NCBI GenBank assembly: GCA_029582265.1
Contig: CM055828.1
Location: forward strand, 8,079,902-8,143,901
DNA: 64,000 bases
From: Zoroaster sp. YZ-2022
Taxonomy: Eukaryota > Echinodermata > Asteroidea > Forcipulatida > Zoroasteridae
Direction: 5' to 3'
Positions 45,064 through 55,324 of the stretch are shown here, piece after piece. The position numbers were made by a program, and so were the translations under genes. Within the stretch, counting starts at the first letter, position 1. Each line of letters opens with the position of its first letter. The notes below the pieces were generated by a model that had not been told where the DNA came from, ran no database searches, and saw only the letters and a program-made list of their open reading frames with translations.

Positions 45064-45769
45064 CATGAGCACCTGGACAGACTGCTCGGCCTGAAGATCA
45101 CAACTGATCTCAAATGGAATTCTTACATCTCAGAGGTGGGGAAACAAGTCTCCAAGATGATAGGATCCTTCTATCGGTCAAGCAAAATACTGACCCCTGA
45201 GGCCATTCTCTACCTCTACAAATGTCAAGTCAGGCCCAAGATGGAATATTGTGCCCACATCTGGGCAGGTGCCTCCAAAGCATCACTATCTGTTCTTGAT
45301 AGACTGCAACACCGCATCAAGGGACTAGTTGGTGAGGAGCTTTTTCCCTCCCTTCAACCTCTCTCACATCGTAGGAATGTAGCCAGCCTTTCACTGTTCT
45401 ACCGTTATTACTACGGGGATTGTTCTGCTGAGCTACATGAGTTGGTACCTACATTGTAAGCGCAGGGATTTCTCTCGTGTTACTCGTTTTGCTAAACAAG
45501 CAGGTGAACACCCTCACTATCTTCGACTCCCCAAAATCAAGAGTAAGTTCCATTTGGATAGCTTCTTCCCTAGAACAGCATTACAATCGAACGACCTTCC
45601 TGCTGATTGTTTTCCACCAACTTACGATCTACTTAAGTTTAAGAAAAATATCAACAAATGTAATCTTGCTTAAATGGTGGATGTTATCGCAAATGTAACC
45701 CCTTACACTCTAGTGGCTTTTTGGCCTTGTTTGGGGTGACTGACAGTATAAAAAATTAAAAAAACTAGA
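45064..45769 (+). pseudogene. Non-LTR retrotransposon ORF2 3' part, one frameshift
   Basis: The frame from 45064 reads GLKITTDLKWNSYISEVGKQ, VSKMIGSFYRSSKILTPEA, ILYLYKCQVRPKMEYCAHIW, AGASKASLSVLDRLQHRI, LSHRRNVASLSLFYRYYYGD and CSAELHELVP, then a stop at 45457-45459. The next frame continues without a gap: KRRDFSRVTRFAKQAGEHP, FFPRTALQSNDLP and YDLLKFKKNINKCNLA, stop at 45671-45673. This is the C-terminal third of a Jockey/CR1-superclade LINE reverse transcriptase. A single frameshift near 45456-45460 breaks it. The 3' UTR ends in AAAAAATTAAAAAAA at about 45765, where element Z1 begins. Confidence 0.92.
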
Positions 45770-47043
45770 GATTCAGAGTTTGTCTCGACACAAACTCTAG
45801 GTGTTCGGGAGGATGTAAGGTCAAATTGGGGTCAACTTTGTTTAAATATTTTGTGACAATTAACGATCTGTACAATGGTGCAAATTTTTGATATGATCTT
45901 TTTAAATATTAAACTTTGACTTCCGGTTTGGACAGGAAGTAAGGTCAAATTGGGGTCATCTTTTTGTAAATATATTTTGACAATTAGCGATCTGTACAAT
46001 GGTACAAAATTTGTGAATTTACCTCTTGTGGTTGTTGAGATATGATTTTTTTAAATATTAAACCTTGACTTCCGGTTTGGACAGGAAGTAAGGTCAAATT
46101 GGGGTCATCTTTTTGTAAATATCTTTTGACAATTAACGGTCTGTACAATGGTATAAAAATTGTGAATTTACCTGTTTTGGTTGTTGAGATATGATTTTTT
46201 AAATATTAAACTTTGACTTCCGGTTTGGACAGGAAGTAAGGTTAAATTGGGGTCATCTTTTTGTAAATATTCTTTGACAATTAACGGTCTGTACAATGGT
46301 ACAAAAATTGTGAATTTACCTGTTGTGGTTGTTGAGATATGATTTTTTAAATATTAAACTTTGACTTCCGGTTTGGACAGGAAGTAAGGTCAAATTGGGG
46401 TCATCTTTTTGTAAATATTCTTTGACAATTAACGGTCTGTACAATGGTACAAAAATTGTGAATTTACCTGTTGTGGTTGTTGAGATATGATTTTTTTTAA
46501 TATTAAACTTTGACTTCCGGTTTGGACAGGAAGTAAGGTCAAATTGGGGTCACCTTTTTGTAAATATTTTTCGACAATTAACGATCTGTACAATGGTACA
46601 AAAATTGTGAATTTACCTCTTGTGGTTGTTGAGATATTATTCTTTTTAAATATTAAATTTTGACTTCCGGTTTGGACAGGAAGTAAGGTCAAATTGGGGT
46701 CACCTTTTTGTAAATATTTTTTGACAATTAACGATCTGTACAATAGTGCAAAAAATGTCCATTTACCTGTTGTGGTTGTTGAGATATGATTTTTTTAAAT
46801 ATTAAACTTTGACTTCCGGTTTGGACAGGAAGTAAGGTCAAATCGGGGTCACTCACAACTCGAGTTTCATCTACTTGTTAAGTTCTAAGTACATGTACAT
46901 GCCAAGTTTCAAGTTCATGTGAAGTTTGCAAGTATGTGTTTGTTACCGGACAGTTATTGGGGAGAAGAAGAAGTAAAAAAAAAATTTAAAAAAAAAAACG
47001 TACAAAAACAATAGGTGTTTCGGGCACATACCCGAACACCTAA
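45763..47043 (+). mobile_element. Element Z, copy 1 (array-bearing, hairpin-ended)
   Basis: Left end AACTAGAGATTC with a 9-bp hairpin stem (45775-45783 / 45790-45798) then AGGTGTTCGG. The centre is a tandem array of about 149-bp units (unit starts near 45918, 46067, 46215, 46363, 46512, 46662, 46811). The tail has TTTCATCTACTTGTTAAGTT and AAGTTCATGTGAAGTTTGC. The right end is a hairpin at 47013-47041 (AGGTGTTTCGGG loop CCCGAACACCT). Left AGGTGTTCGG and right CCGAACACCT also form a subterminal inverted repeat. No protein is encoded. The minus frames across units are accidental. Confidence 0.85.
45813..46851 (+). repeat. 149-bp tandem array of element Z1 (ETS/DR5-bearing)
   Basis: The partial leading unit plus seven units each carry AAGGTCAAATTGGGGTCA, preceded in the seven units by GACTTCCGGTTTGGACAGG and AAGTA. 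Perfect AGGTCA-N5-GGGTCA starts at 45818, 45942, 46091, 46387, 46536, 46686 and 46835. The one at 46239 is AGGTTA in the first half. Each unit also has CAATTAACGATCTGTACAAT and TTGTGGTTGTTGAGATATGA. Confidence 0.92.
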
Positions 47044-47114
47044 AAAAAAACAAATTTCACAGGTAGTTTACTGAATATATTCCTTGAAGACTACATGTAG
47101 AAGAATCAACTTAA

Positions 47115-47245
47115 TTTTGCCCCACACTGACATGTGTATAGCACTGCACACTGACAGGCTACTCCGGCGGGATTCGAACCCACAACCTCCTGCTTACTAG
47201 TGCAGAAGTCTTAACCTCTTGACCACCGAGCTTGCCCGATGACGA
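47115..47245 (-). mobile_element. tRNA-derived SINE, family B
   Basis: The minus-strand head reads GCTTGGTGGTCAAGAGGTTA (A box TGGTCAAGAGG), AAGACTTCTGCACTAGTAAG, CAGGAGGTTGTGGGTTCGAA, TCCCGCC (clear B box, near 47172). It is the best-preserved head of this family in the window. The body is short and ends in TGTGGGGCAAAATTAA. Confidence 0.85.
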
Positions 47246-47285
47246 TTGGCTGGCTTGAATCATATATAGCAGCGGGTTCCGCGAT

Positions 47286-47411
47286 ATATATAGGTTGGTG
47301 AAATTCTTGTGTCGGGTGATAAACAATCGACGTAATTTTGCCCCACACATGTCGGTGTGGGGCAAAATTAAGTCGGTTGTTTATCGCCCGATGCAAGAAT
47401 TTCACCAACCC
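47286..47411. repeat. Foldback with about 58-bp arms
   Basis: The left arm GGTTGGTGAAATTCTTG, TCGGGTGATAAACAATCGAC, TAATTTTGCCCCACACA pairs with the right arm TGTGGGGCAAAATTAAG, TCGGTTGTTTATCGCCCGA, CAAGAATTTCACCAACC with few mismatches and almost no loop. It adjoins the SINE B copy whose flank shares TTTTGCCCCACAC. Confidence 0.88.
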
Positions 47412-48374
47412 ATATACATGTAGAAGGTTGAAATAAAAATATGTTCTCAAAATGCCAATGTTGTACCTGCCCTGTAACAAGATATGTTGAGCTGAATGTG
47501 CTTTGGGAACCCTTTTAGACTAACTCTTGGTGGAGCGCAAGATTTATTCTGCCAAACGAACCGTGAAGCAGTGTAATAAAATCACTCCTGATGATATGAC
47601 ACCAGACTTAAATATTTCTTACCTTCACACCTTGATGAAAAAATCTCATAAATATTAAACTAAAATCAACCAACCAAACAGCTATCAAATATCATCTATC
47701 GTGCAAACTACTGCCCTATTAAATTGGAAAATGTGCTGAAATGAAACTCATAAGGACTACACATACTAACTGTAGCCTATGTGTAGTCTTGTACTTTTGG
47801 CATTGATAGTCGTCAGGAGATCACGTTCCATCATTTGTGCAGATTGAATAGCATGACACACCTGCACTCAAGATCAGACGCTGGAATCATCAGTTTGGAA
47901 TAAATGGCTGAACAAAATTAACCAAAAAAGAATGTTTTAAATACATACTTGTATATCATCCGTATATTTAATTTCACGTACCGTACTAAATTCATGCTCT
48001 TATCTTTTGTTTTGCATATTTGCAAAGAAGTTCAGAAAATTACAATTATAATTGGTTGGGTGAACATGTTGAGGTCTTTGCTTGATAAAAAAAGGGGGAA
48101 AAAAAGGTGGAAATTCAATGATTTACTGAGAAGTTCCTTGTAAATATTTTAAAAGATGGTAAGCCATCAATTTTACTGAATACAAAATATTCCAGGATTA
48201 ATGCATTGTTGTGGTGAATGTCTATTTGAAGTCTACCCCTGTGATAACACTTTCAGCATTTTACAAGAAAAGGCTTCACTTTAATAAAGTGCAACATTGA
48301 GCTTCAAATTTCATTTGCAGATTACTGTCCAATTGAGCATGAAGCAAAATAGGTGTTTGAAATTTACCTATCAC
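47412..48374. other. No gene
   Basis: A trace of repeat H at about 47446-47482 (CAATGTTGTACCTGCCCTGT). Otherwise A/T-rich. Confidence 0.5.
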
Positions 48375-48624
48375 CGTTTTCAACTCCCCTAAGACGACTT
48401 GTACACACAGAACATGAGGGGTACACATGTAGTTTATGCAATGCACATTGCATACGAACACATCAGCATCTAAATGAAGGCTCTCGTTAAGTTGTCTTGG
48501 ATTTCTTAGACAACTATTTACGTGTAAATGAATGCCTGCTTATCTTCATATATTTGTGAGGGAATTTTTGTTCTTAGAGTATTAAAAGTTACTTGGTTAT
48601 TGAGCACAGAATCAGCTGTTATCC
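48375..48624 (+). repeat. Dispersed duplication, copy 1
   Basis: About 250 bp nearly identical to 52297-52527. Shared landmarks are ACATGAGGGGTACACATGTA, CGAACACATCAGCATCTA, AAGTTGTCTTGGATTTCTTA and TTTACGTGTAAATGAATGCC. The AGTTGTCT...AGACAACT pair forms a small hairpin in both. Unknown type. Confidence 0.85.
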
Positions 48625-48720
48625 TTGTACAGCATTATTCATGTTGTCAAAACTGCTTCTACGAATATACCTACGCTCTTTGAAATGAGATATGCAATTA
48701 ATATCCCATTTGTGTAGTTA

Positions 48721-48980
48721 TTAACCAGTTCGCGTCGGAGGCCGTGTATACACGCATTTTTGTTTTGCACCACGGATCGGAGAGCGTCTAAACACGCCAT
48801 AGGAAACTCTGGAATATTTGTATGCATGCTCGGTTGACGTGGCAACGAGCCAAGCGTACAGTGACATGCTCGGTAGACGTGGCCACGCGCTGTGGAAGCT
48901 TCCATTAATGTGTTTGTGTGGGAAAAAGAAACCCGCACAGGGGCCCAGATTTTTTTTTATTCCCGATGCGAACTAGTTAA
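48721..48980 (-). mobile_element. TTAA-type MITE L, copy 2
   Basis: 260 bp from TTAACCAGTTCGCGTCGGAG to GATGCGAACTAGTTAA, bounded by TTAA and in opposite orientation to 13313-13575. The interior holds two similar blocks (GCTCGGTTGACGTGGCAACG and GCTCGGTAGACGTGGCCACG), a duplication absent from copy 1. Confidence 0.88.
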
Positions 48981-48989
48981 TGGGGAAAG

Positions 48990-49150
48990 AGTGAAAATGC
49001 ATTCAGATTATTGGTATTGATTCTTTTCTGGAATTTCAGAAAGAGTTGTCTTCCAATAAACTTACTGGCAATAATTTCCCTTTTCATAAAAAATGATAGC
49101 ACTCAAGACAAAATTATTTCTAATAAATCATCAGTTTTACACTAGAATAT
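48990..49150 (+). repeat. Repeat H, right part
   Basis: GAGTGAAAATGCATTCAGAT, AATGATAGCACTCAAGACA and CATCAGTTTTACACTAG. Confidence 0.65.
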
Positions 49151-49490
49151 TTCACATAAAAATTTGGAAATTTGTTGTAGAATGACAAATTCTATACCTA
49201 AGTCATTTATTTTCATAGTTTTGTTGACAAGGAAAAAGACAAGCATGAGGTTTGAATTAATCTTGATCATGGAGTGGACATATTGGTTTTCTGATAAACA
49301 AGTCAATGGGAATTTATTGAGGATCATATCCTAAATAGACTGAGGGCTTTCATCGGAGAGACTTTCCAAATGTCATTACATTCTGATTGCAGGAGATACA
49401 TTTGTCCTACTTGACTTTCCCATTACTAGTCTGGGAACCAGCCACATTAGCATACAGTATTACATAAGATGCTTTTAGGTAAGACTTGTA
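49151..49490. other. No recognisable feature
   Basis: A/T-rich spacer, nothing recognised. Confidence 0.45.
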
Positions 49491-49735
49491 GCTTTGCATG
49501 GTGAGGAGGATAAGTAAGACTAATTGCGGTGACACCATGTGAAATTCTCTATTGAGTAGTAATTAGTTCTGAAAAGAACTGGAGGTACAACTCGACGTTT
49601 TGATCAGTCTGAGGACGATCAGAGCACACTGATCGAAACGTCGAGTTGTACCTCCAGTTCTGATCTTTTCAGAACTAATTACTACTCAATTGAGAATTTC
49701 ACATGGTGTCACCACAATTAGTCTTACTTATAAGA
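49491..49735. repeat. Foldback repeat D, complete near-palindrome
   Basis: Arms of about 100 bp (about 49511-49607 and 49629-49732) pair with few mismatches around a loop of about 21 bp. Outer pair TAAGTAAGACTAATTGCGG / CCACAATTAGTCTTACTTA, inner pair GTACAACTCGACGTTTTGAT / GATCGAAACGTCGAGTTGTA. The same arms appear singly or damaged at 5.6, 25.4, 27.6 and 40.3 kb. Confidence 0.93.
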
Positions 49736-50789
49736 TGCTTTTGTACCAAATAGTAATTACGTGTGTTACCAATGTTGTACTAAAGCAGTTTTGCCAATAT
49801 TAGTCGTTACTTCCCTTTAAACTACATGTATATGGGAATTTATTAACTGCACATGGTATGTATGGTACATGTGCTTGAATTAATTAGATGATGTGTATGT
49901 GTGCTATGTACACAATTATCTCACGTTTCCGGTTGGGTTGAATCCTGCAACTCAATGTACGCATTGTCATAAACAACAATTTACCATTCAGATCAGATCA
50001 TCGCGGTTAGTTTGAACTTCGGCATGGAACATTTCATTTTTTAATAACTAACTCATGCATGCATTTGTACGTGTGAATACTGATGACAGTTGTGCTAAGG
50101 TGAAGCTGTAGTAACAGCCACAAGACTTCATATTGTTTTTTTGTTGTTGTTTTTTTTACAAAAAATTATTTTAATAGTGATTATTAGATTATTGTTTTCT
50201 TTTGTACCGGTTTCGACATCCTGCCATCATCTGACGACAATCTATTCCTCATCGGTAAATGACCTCCACCACACTTTTGGTAGATGAAAAACGATATTGA
50301 CAATTTTGAATTGCCCAAAATGTAGTTTGGACACCGCTCGGATCATGTTCCATCCCATGCACATTTGCGTTTTCAGGCGAGGAATTAAGATGGCAGAGAA
50401 AAAACATTTGGCAGAAATATCCAAATATGTAATGTTATACGGCGGTGCATAACATCAGATTCGATGATATTTTAGTTGATGAAGTGCATGTAACACAGGG
50501 TAACTGACAGAGGTCATAGAACCCACATTTGTACCTGGATTAAATCTGCTGTAAAGGTTACAGAGATAACGGAGAGATATAAAAGCTGATGTTTTGATCC
50601 TATAAAGGATTATTCTCAAGTCAAAAAATAATGGCAGGTGTTTTTTTTTTCTCAAAACATTTACCTTTCTCAGAATTCCCTGAAAGCAAACTTTGTGGAA
50701 GTTGGTTGATGTACCCTAAGTATCAATCCTCCTGAGAGACGAATATGCTTAAATGAATTTTGACAAAAAAACAAAACAATTTTTATTAT
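49736..50789. other. No gene; trace of repeat H
   Basis: About 49739-49830 shows TACCAATGTTGTAC and ACTTCCCTTTAA, an H terminus in reverse. The remainder has no recognisable feature. Confidence 0.45.
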
Positions 50790-52275
50790 TAGGTGTTCGC
50801 GTGTTCTTCTTCTTCCTCGCGAAACTTATCGAACAAAAAAAAACATAGTTGCCAAGCTCGGAGTGACTTCATATTTTGCACTTACAATCCTTTGAATCCC
50901 TAGATTGCTCTCATCATAACGATGACGTAAGAATATCAACACTAATTGATTTTCTATTTACTAATTTCTATTTTCTATAATTAAATACATTCCGCTCTCA
51001 ATGCCTCAGACTGAACGGACGTTATGCATGTGCCATAAATGTGTATTGAGCTTAATATTTCAAAAATTCATGTCTCATGAACCACAAAAGATATTTTACA
51101 ATCTTTGTGTCATCTTAAAGATCTTGAATCATGTCACATTTCGTTCACAGACATGACCCCAATCTGACCTTTCCTTCCGGTCGAAACTGGAAGTTTAAGT
51201 GAAAAAAATATTCTGAAGCATTTTCCCTAATGTGTTATGGACAGCACGGTTATTTCACAATCTAGATGCGCACACACAAGCCTACAGTTGTACACCAAGG
51301 TCGCCGGCCTACCACACACTGTTGCATTATGTAACATACTTTCACATTAGCATACAATGCTCGAAAGTGGAGGTTGAGTGTGAAATGTGAATACTGCCCT
51401 CTCATGTCTTGGCTGGTCAAGGGGCATTTACATTCTGTTATGTCTGGAAATGTCCACATGTGCCTTGACATGGTCAACTCACAATGGTGCACAATTATAG
51501 ATGAATTTGGAAAGTAGTGTTTAAATTGTTAAAGAAGCAGAACAAATGGAGAGGGATTTCACATGTTCATGTAGTTTCATTCTCTGTTTTTGATCATGAT
51601 GCACGTGCATAGAAGACACCGTGAGCTTTCCGAAATCGCCATTGGAGGAACAACCATTTCCCAAATGAATGTTTGAAATAAGATGTCACACATTAAATAT
51701 AATACTAATATTCTGAATGCAAATTTGATACACCGCATTTGATACACCGCATTTGATACACCGCATGGAGAATGACTTAGTACAGTTATATTGAGTGATG
51801 TCAGGCCTTTTAAAAACTATTATTGGTAATGTCATTAGTGCTAAAAGAATGAAATCTGGAAAAACATGAAATCGCAGTGATGTCATAATTACATCATCAG
51901 GTGTCAAATTACACTGAAACAAAGGTTATTATATCAGAAAATTGTATCTCTTGAACTCACGAATGGAAAAATCGTAATTATGTGAAACCAAAGTAGATAC
52001 TCACGTTATTTTTTCATGAACACGAGGACGTTTTATTGTGTCAGATGTATGACCTTCAAATAACCTCATCTGACCTTTACTTCCAAACAGGAAGTTCAAA
52101 TTCAACACATTCTAACGCAAAATTTATAGGTCTTTTAATTATGAAATTTATATTTTTTTATAATAAAAGATGATCCACATTTGAAAAATTTGATTGTGAC
52201 ATTGATGATAATTTCATCGAACCGCAAGTTCTCGTGAACACCGTGTGTTTGTACCAACATTTAAGCTCTAGTTAT
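50790..52275 (-). mobile_element. Element Z, diverged reverse copy without array
   Basis: Minus-strand left end AACTAGAGCTTAAATGTTGG then CGGTGTTCACGAG near 52230-52275. The right end is CGCGAACACCTAATAAT at 50786-50801 with a CGCG pair. The interior is single-copy, not an array, but keeps the core block near 51150-51200 (minus: ACTTCC, ten bases, CGGAAGG, then AGGTCAGATTGGGGTCA). A second, altered block lies near 52050-52090. It shows that the array-bearing copies descend from a longer non-repetitive form. Confidence 0.7.
51154..51170 (-). promoter_or_regulatory. DR5 nuclear-receptor-type motif in diverged Z copy
   Basis: AGGTCA-GATTG-GGGTCA on the minus strand, next to an ETS-type CCGGAAGG. 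The layout is as in the array units although the surrounding sequence is much changed. Function is not shown. Confidence 0.5.
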
Positions 52276-52296
52276 TATTATTATTATTAACTTTGC

Positions 52297-52527
52297 AGCT
52301 CCCCTAAGATGACTCGGAACACGAGGGGTACACATGTAGTTTACGCAATGCACATTTCATACGAACACATCAGCATCTACATGAAGGCTCTCGTTAAGTT
52401 GTCTTGGATTTCTTAGACAACTATTTACGTGTAAATGAATGCCTGCTTGTCTTATATTTGTGAGGGAAATTTTTTTTCTAACATTACAAGTTACTTGGTT
52501 ATTCAGCACAGAAATAGCTGTTATCAA
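52297..52527 (+). repeat. Dispersed duplication, copy 2
   Basis: Partner of 48375-48624. It begins a few bases after the ATT run that borders the reverse Z copy. About 3.7 kb separate the two copies. Confidence 0.85.
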
Positions 52528-54368
52528 CCAAAACAATTATTATTATTATTTTTGGGGGTAATCACTGTCTGCTGTGGGAAAGATTGAATTGAATTTATTT
52601 GAGATAGAATTGTCCCAGTTTTCTTTGAAACGTTGTGTGACACATTGAGTAAATTCCTTACACAGATTCTTTATGTCGCCCTCATGAAATACGTCAATCT
52701 TACAAAATGATTCTGAAATAGCCAAAGTTGTCTTTGTAACAGACCCTAAAACATGCCTTTAATATCACAATGCGAATCAATGCGAATCAATGAAGGTCAC
52801 CCTATAAAAGTCTTAATTCACAAAATATTGACTGAGTACAAACATCCTAAATGTGGAAACATTTCCTTAAGACTCATTTTGTGGGATCGAGTCACATATA
52901 TACCTAAAAGATATTGTCATTGTCACATAATACATATTTTGTGATGTATTTTGAGACAATTGCTGTTATGTATATATTCATATTTCATCTTGAGTATGTT
53001 AAAAATGTTTACATCAATTGGAGTGGAGTTCATCCTTCATTTTTATCAACAAAGTGACCAATGATACATCTCCCACTTAATTGACCGTTTCATTGACCGG
53101 TCATGTCTTCCCCTCTTAATTCACTTAAAACGGATTGGTCAGTGCTCTCGGTAACAGTCACCGAATTGTGTCTTATCACACTACCCCCAAATTGCCTGGA
53201 GCGATTACAGCCACACTCACCGCCTTTGAACTTGTAACATGGGAATATCTTTCCGGACTGGTTGTATATATGTGAGTTGGATTTCTTTATCCACACTAAT
53301 AGTCAAGGCTGTTGAGCAGATCAAACTTGTCTTGGGCCTAGCGGCAGTACGCGATACGACACGCTTGTGTGTCAATCAGATTATGATTAAAGTGCAGGGA
53401 ACACGTATTTACTGGTACATGAGTTCCATTTATTTTGGTGGGTGGGGAGGGGAGGGGTTGGGGAGCTCATTCCACTGTAGATTTGAGTGGGCAGTAATTT
53501 GTCAGCTGAAAAATGTATCATGTGTTTTGGGATACACCTTGATCTTCTGCATTTATTTCCTTCCCCACAAACTTCTATAGGCCCTATCTGTTCTAACTGT
53601 GTGCGATTCTTAATTTGAGTTTGTTATAGAGCCTACCTAAAAATTCCCAAGATGCTATCAGATTTAACATTGAGGAGAAGCCAAATTTGATTATTGGAAA
53701 AAGTCACGTACACAGTAGTGTACACATTTGTTCAGTCGATTAAACCTTTAGGGCTACATGCTAGTGACTGTACTTGTGTGTCGTATCTTTGTATTCAAAT
53801 GCATCCTGGGGAAATCTTGCAGAGTTTCAATGTACGAAAATAAGTATCTCTTTGAGTAAATAAATAATCCATATATCTCCCAAGGAAGATAAATCACATG
53901 TACCTCTTTGTACCTGCATGACTTTGGATTGATCTGTTCCTTTTTTTAGAAGCGTAGTAGGCTGGCTAGCTGGAAAAATGACCACAATGGTTGGGTGGAC
54001 CTCTGGGTTTTGGGTGCGCAATTAAGAGTTTGTCTGGTTGCCCGGGGCAACATCAAATTCACTTCGGCACTTAGGTGAACTGATGGAAAGTGGCTGTCTG
54101 GCTTCCTTTGTTTTCCATAAAAACCAACCAACACTTGTTAAGGAGATTTATATGTAATGTATGGACATTTACAATATGTTTGTACATGTATGTGTTTCCC
54201 CACTTTTTGGGCAGCTTATGCCCCTCCCCCTTTCCTGTCCCCACTCCCCTCCAGCCACCCTGAAATCCACACCTGTGAGCAACATATATTCCCTATTTGA
54301 TTTTAAATATTATGGTGAAGAATTAATGCCACTGTGTATATTGAGATCGACCGTGGTACTGTTTGAAG
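52528..54368. other. No recognisable gene
   Basis: A 113-codon + strand frame at 53239-53580 and others have no motif and no splice-bounded coding pattern. A short tandem GCGAATCAAT pair lies near 52770. Confidence 0.45.
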
Positions 54369-54604
54369 TACACTACTCAAAACAATTTAGGGAACAAAAC
54401 AATTTAGGGAACACCGGATTTACTGCAAGAGGTGGTCACACCCGTTATTGGAATGTTCCATGAACCGGGATTTTCATTTGCAACCCCCTCTCTCTTTCAG
54501 TAGTCATGTCATGAAATGTGTAATCACTACATGCATCCTTTATCATGAGATTATTCCCGTGTTCCCTAAATTGTTTTGTTCCCTAAATTGTTTTGAGTAG
54601 TATA
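54369..54604. mobile_element. Tc1/mariner-like MITE, copy 2, both ends duplicated
   Basis: The same ends as 8995-9266, but AACAATTTAGGGAACA is present twice in tandem at the left and again twice at the right, so the inverted repeats are about 47 bp. The interior is inverted relative to copy 1 (CCGGGATTTTCATTTGCAAC, CAGTAGTCATGTCATGAAAT). Confidence 0.9.
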
Positions 54605-54858
54605 CTTTGAAGCAGTCTTGGAAGTTTGTCCTCGCAAGGGGAAACAAAATAACGGAGCTCCATCTCTAAGTGCTTGCTGCAGGGCAACTACAGAGAGTGA
54701 TTTTTTGCAATTTTGCTCTGTAAATAGGTAGGTGTTTAATGGCCACATTTGGCAGGTTGACTCATTGTCCAAGTGGTCACAGGAGCAGGTTGTATATAAC
54801 TCTATATACACTTGCATAATAGTTAGCCATACACCTTCTTGTAAAATGTTCATACATG
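54605..54858. other. No recognisable feature
   Basis: Short unique spacer. Confidence 0.4.
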
Positions 54859-54935
54859 GTTAAAGGAAAGGTACAACACTGGTATTGGATGTTGACAAAA
54901 CTGCTTGTATGGGTATCCTTACATTCTTTGAATCA

Positions 54936-55020
<85 letters not shown>

Positions 55021-55098
55021 TACTTTTTCAGTCATAGGGCGACCGACTTCTTTAGAAATGGCTATTTCTCTGCATTAACGCTCAGCTACCCTTTAAAG
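54859..55098 (+). repeat. H-like element with (TA)40 interior
   Basis: Left end TTAAAGGAAAGGTACAACAC then TGACAAAACTGCTTGTATGG. Right end GCTCAGCTACCCTTTAA. Between them 54938-55017 is an uninterrupted TA dinucleotide run. TTAA at both boundaries fits the H family start. Confidence 0.65.
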
Positions 55099-55324
55099 TC
55101 ATAATTTTGTCATAAAGTCTAAAAATCATCGCTTCCTTAGCCTCTAATTAGTGTAAACATCTTATTTCCAGAGTTTTGGACGGTTGGAGGATATATAAAA
55201 AAAGGGAAAGGTAAGAGGGAATTTTGTGCACGTTTCTATGGAGGGTGCACGTTTCGGGAGGGTGGCCTTAGCTTTCGATCCAAACCGGACCTTCATCAGA
55301 GGCTTTGACAAAGTACAAACATAA
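55099..55324. other. No recognisable feature
   Basis: GCTTTCGATCCAAACCGGAC, CTTCATCAGAGGC near 55275 resembles a motif type found at retroelement ends, but nothing else supports an element. Confidence 0.35.

Noticed and set aside
46429..46743. 104-codon minus-strand frame in the Z1 array (also 59095-59427)
   Set aside because: It is the same repeat unit read in reverse and is broken in other units by stops and one-base length changes.
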